A stretch of 7,066 bases of DNA from an uncultured Clostridia bacterium (GTDB taxonomy: Bacteria > Bacillota > Clostridia > Christensenellales > Borkfalkiaceae). A program made the position numbers and the translations under genes. The stretch spans positions 1-7,066 of the forward strand of contig CANREU010000082.1 in the NCBI GenBank assembly GCA_947629725.1, written 5' to 3'. Positions 5,279 to 7,066 of the stretch are shown here, one piece after another. The notes below the pieces were generated by a model. That model saw nothing but the letters and a program-made list of their open reading frames with translations. It was not told the origin of the DNA and ran no database searches. Positions within the stretch are counted from its first letter, which is position 1. Each line of letters begins with the position of its first letter.

Positions 5279-5929
5279 ATGAAATCCATCCTTCTCATCG
5301 GAATGGGCAAGTTCGGCAGGACGCTCGGGGAGAAGCTCCTCTCCGTGGGCGACGAGGTGATGATCGTCGATAAAAACGAGGAACTCGTCAACATGCTCGC
5401 CGCAAAATACACGAACGCCCTCATCATGAACTGCACCAACATCGATAACCTGAAGACCATCGACATCCCCTCCTTCGACGCGTGCGTGGTCGCGATCGGC
5501 GACGACTTCCAGTCCTCCCTCGAGATCACCTCTCTTTTGAGCGATCTGGGCGCAAAGCGCATCATCTCGAAGGCGACGACGGAGATCCAGCGCAAATTCC
5601 TCTACCGCATGGGCGCATCCGAGGTCATCTACCCCGACAGGGATATAGCCGAACGCCTCGCCGTGAAACTCAACGCCGCGAACGTCGTCAACTATATCGA
5701 CCTCGACGAACAGAACTCCATCTTCGAGCTCGCCGTCCCCAAGAAGTGGATCGGGCAGAAGGTCGTGGACGTGAACCCCCGCGGCAAATACGGCATGAAC
5801 ATCCTCACCGTGAAAAAGGGAGATGCGGTGAACGCCGACGTCGACGGCGACTACGTGTTCGCCGAGGGCGACATTGTCGTCGTGTTCGGCGGGACGGGGC
5901 GTCTCCTCTCCTTCGCCACCAAAAAGTGA
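5279..5929 (+). CDS. ktrA: Cytosolic RCK regulatory subunit KtrA (TrkA family)
   Basis: This 216-aa cytosolic protein forms the nucleotide-binding gating ring that docks on KtrB. Residues 1 to about 118 form the RCK N-domain Rossmann fold, with GMGKFG (8-13) and the acidic Asp31 that normally binds the adenosine ribose; ATP/ADP or NAD(H) control is known for the family. Residues from about 134 to 216 form the RCK C-domain. The linker NYIDL (138-142) followed by SIFEL, and KYGMNILTVK (170-179), match the conserved core of KtrA proteins. In several Firmicutes this C-domain binds cyclic di-AMP, which cannot be judged from sequence alone here. Length is typical of single-RCK KtrA (about 220 aa), unlike the doubled TrkA of enterobacteria. 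AAGGAG (5268-5273) lies five bases before the ATG, and only 15 bases separate it from the ktrB stop, so the two are co-transcribed. A strong terminator follows. Confidence 0.95.
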   Translation: MKSILLIGMGKFGRTLGEKLLSVGDEVMIVDKNEELVNMLAAKYTNALIMNCTNIDNLKTIDIPSFDACVVAIGDDFQSSLEITSLLSDLGAKRIISKATTEIQRKFLYRMGASEVIYPDRDIAERLAVKLNAANVVNYIDLDEQNSIFELAVPKKWIGQKVVDVNPRGKYGMNILTVKKGDAVNADVDGDYVFAEGDIVVVFGGTGRLLSFATKK

Positions 5930-5956
5930 CCTTCACGGTCCGAAAAACAAACCTCA

Positions 5957-5983
5957 TCCCGCGGCGCGCCGCGGGAGTTTTTT
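5957..5983 (+). terminator. Rho-independent terminator of ktrB-ktrA
   Basis: A perfect 20-bp palindrome (5957-5976) folds as TCCCGCGG, loop CGCG, CCGCGGGA, followed by GTTTTTT. It starts 28 bases after the ktrA stop codon. Confidence 0.92.
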
Positions 5984-6030
5984 GTCCTCCCGCGTTTACG
6001 AATGCTCACTTTTTTCATTCTTTTTCCTCA

Positions 6031-6058
6031 TTGACCGCCCGCCTCTTCGTGTTATAAT
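6031..6058 (+). promoter_or_regulatory. Promoter of protein B
   Basis: TTGACC (6031-6036), a 16-bp spacer, TATAAT (6053-6058), with TGT before the -10 box as an extended -10. A pyrimidine/T-rich stretch (6009-6027) lies upstream. The predicted start near 6064-6065 falls inside the left arm of a palindrome. Confidence 0.82.
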
Positions 6059-6059
6059 A

Positions 6060-6082
6060 AAAATGCAGGGGACCTGCATTTT
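6060..6082. promoter_or_regulatory. Start-site palindrome / 5' hairpin of protein B
   Basis: AAAATGCAGG (6060-6069) and CCTGCATTTT (6073-6082) are perfect inverted repeats around GGA. As DNA this is a symmetric site lying over the transcription start, well placed for an operator. As RNA, a transcript from 6064-6065 would begin with the stem TGCAGG/CCTGCA, placed just before AAGGAGG (6083-6089), so it could affect mRNA stability or ribosome access. The sequence does not say which. Confidence 0.6.
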
Positions 6083-6094
6083 AAGGAGGAAACG

Positions 6095-6847
6095 ATGCAA
6101 TTCATCTACGGAATGCCCCTCCGCCACGCGCAGTATGGGGACGGCGTGCTCGAGGATTACTTCGGCGACATCATAACGGTGCGCTTTGCGGACGGAAGAA
6201 AGTCCTTTTGGGTGAAGGAGGCCTTTGAAAAGGGTATCCTCACCGCGCAAAACGAGGAGGACAATGAGCGGATCGCCGGCCTCATCAAGGCTTATGAGAC
6301 GACCGACGCGGCGGACAATATCCCCGTAAAGAAGGCGTTTTACGCCATTGCGGAGGAGGCGATCGCAAGACGGAGGGAAGAGCTTTCCCCCGAGGCATGC
6401 GCACAGCGCACGTCGGCGTTAAAAGAGGAGCTCGCGCCCGTACTCCCGCCCGAACGCACCGAGGCCGCTTTAGCCCGCTTTACGGAGGCGCTCGCGGGGA
6501 AGGAGCCGACCGCTATGAACCTCCCGCTCGCCGACGAGATCGACCGCTATACGCAGGAGCTCCGCGCAAAGAAGGCGGCCGCACAACCCGCGGCACAGAC
6601 GGCGACGGCGGGCACGGTTGCCGCCCCCAAAACGGAGGGCGGCGTGCTTCGGCTCGTGGCCAAGATCTTCATGCTCCTCGGCTGCATCTCCTACGGCGCG
6701 GCACTCATTCCCCTCTTCTGGACGATCCCGATGACCGTGCACTATTGGCGCTGCGTGAAGGAGGGAAAGCCCGTGGGGACCGCATTCAAGATCTGCTCCC
6801 TGCTCTTTGTGAACCTCATCGCGGGCATCCTCATGTTCTTTGAATGA
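6095..6847 (+). CDS. Membrane protein of unknown function with SH3-like N-terminal module (protein B)
   Basis: This 250-aa protein is a paralogue of protein A and is not a family I can name. Residues 1-50 carry the same module (IYGM, YGDGVL at 14-19, RFAD at 30-33, W39, AF..G.L at 43-49), probably a small beta barrel. Residues 53-160 are charged and helical, including LKEELAPVL (109-117), which matches LKEAFADVL in protein A. Residues 161-182 are a low-complexity Ala/Thr linker. Two membrane segments lie at about 186-209 and 229-249, joined by an IPMTVHYWR turn and a basic loop. The second segment runs almost to the C-terminus, so protein A's extra helices and soluble tail are absent. The short basic loop between the helices suggests both termini face away from it, but topology is uncertain. 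AAGGAGG lies five bases before the ATG. The gene has its own promoter, start-site palindrome and terminator, so it is a single-gene transcript downstream of ktrA. Confidence 0.9.
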   Translation: MQFIYGMPLRHAQYGDGVLEDYFGDIITVRFADGRKSFWVKEAFEKGILTAQNEEDNERIAGLIKAYETTDAADNIPVKKAFYAIAEEAIARRREELSPEACAQRTSALKEELAPVLPPERTEAALARFTEALAGKEPTAMNLPLADEIDRYTQELRAKKAAAQPAAQTATAGTVAAPKTEGGVLRLVAKIFMLLGCISYGAALIPLFWTIPMTVHYWRCVKEGKPVGTAFKICSLLFVNLIAGILMFFE

Positions 6848-6863
6848 CCGCAAAAGAAACGAC

Positions 6864-6889
6864 GCCCCCTCCTGCGGAGGGGGCTTTTT
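6864..6889 (+). terminator. Rho-independent terminator of protein B
   Basis: GCCCCCTCC (6864-6872), loop TGC, GGAGGGGGC (6876-6884), then TTTTT. It begins 17 bases after the stop codon. Confidence 0.93.
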
Positions 6890-6894
6890 GTACG

Positions 6895-7066
6895 CCCTGC
6901 ACTCCAAAGGAGGGAGGAGGTGAAAACGCGCCGCCCTCTTCTCGGCGCCCCCTTGAGGGGGTGTATGCGATACCCGTAGGCAAACCCCCGCCCCCACCCT
7001 CCCCCTGACGCAGGGCGAGGGCAAACGAAGAAGAGAGGCGCACGCCTCTCTTCTTCGTCATTCCGA
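6895..7066. repeat. Palindrome-rich spacer at the right edge
   Basis: After the protein B terminator no gene is visible to the window end. The stretch contains GCGCCG/CGGCGC (6928-6933 with 6943-6948), CCCCCT TG AGGGGG (6948-6961), a C-rich tract at about 6983-7006 and a very long hairpin at 7025-7058. It ends in TCATTCCGA (7058-7066), identical to the 9-mer found twice in the gap-side spacer. It therefore shares modules with the other two large spacers. Confidence 0.5.
7025..7058. repeat. 34-bp near-continuous hairpin
   Basis: Sixteen bases (7025-7040, ACGAAGAAGAGAGGCG) are perfectly complementary to 7043-7058 with only CA between them. On the minus strand it is followed by just TTT, so it is a weak fit as a terminator for a minus-strand gene beyond the window. 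It may instead be part of a dispersed repeat. Confidence 0.7.

Overview
The window reads as chromosome from a GC-rich, low-redundancy bacterium of the Firmicutes (Clostridia) type. This is inferred from strong AGGAGG-type ribosome binding sites, textbook sigma-A promoters (TTGACA, 17 bp, TATAAT), Gram-positive-style GAPDH and class II aldolase sequences, a KtrAB-type potassium uptake pair, and gene spacers full of GC-rich palindromes. An uncultured gut clostridium is my best guess, but no marker gene fixes the taxon.

Layout. The left edge carries the first 192 codons of glyceraldehyde-3-phosphate dehydrogenase (gap, minus strand, cut by the window) with a clear promoter. A roughly 370-bp spacer with repeat-like hairpins follows. 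Next is a minus-strand membrane protein of unknown function (388 aa, called protein A here). Divergent from it is a 66-aa XRE/Cro-like DNA-binding protein. The 96-bp divergent spacer holds a perfect-consensus promoter for protein A, overlaid by two abutting 19-bp repeats that look like operators. Class II fructose-bisphosphate aldolase (fba) follows with its own promoter and a rho-independent terminator. After a 480-bp palindrome-rich spacer comes a ktrB-ktrA potassium uptake operon with a strong promoter and a terminator. The last gene is a 250-aa membrane protein (protein B), whose first 64 residues align without gaps to protein A. It has its own promoter, a start-site palindrome and a terminator. 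The window ends in another palindrome-rich spacer.

How the genes relate. gap and fba are central glycolysis genes, each with a separate promoter, so they are neighbours rather than one operon. KtrB (pore) and KtrA (cytosolic nucleotide-binding gate) form one transport complex. The least described content is the A/B family (a small beta-rich N-terminal module, a helical middle and a membrane C-terminus) and the apparent regulatory unit of the XRE protein, tandem operators and protein A. ktrB also appears to be transcribed from only a few bases upstream of its start codon, which suggests leaderless or near-leaderless translation.
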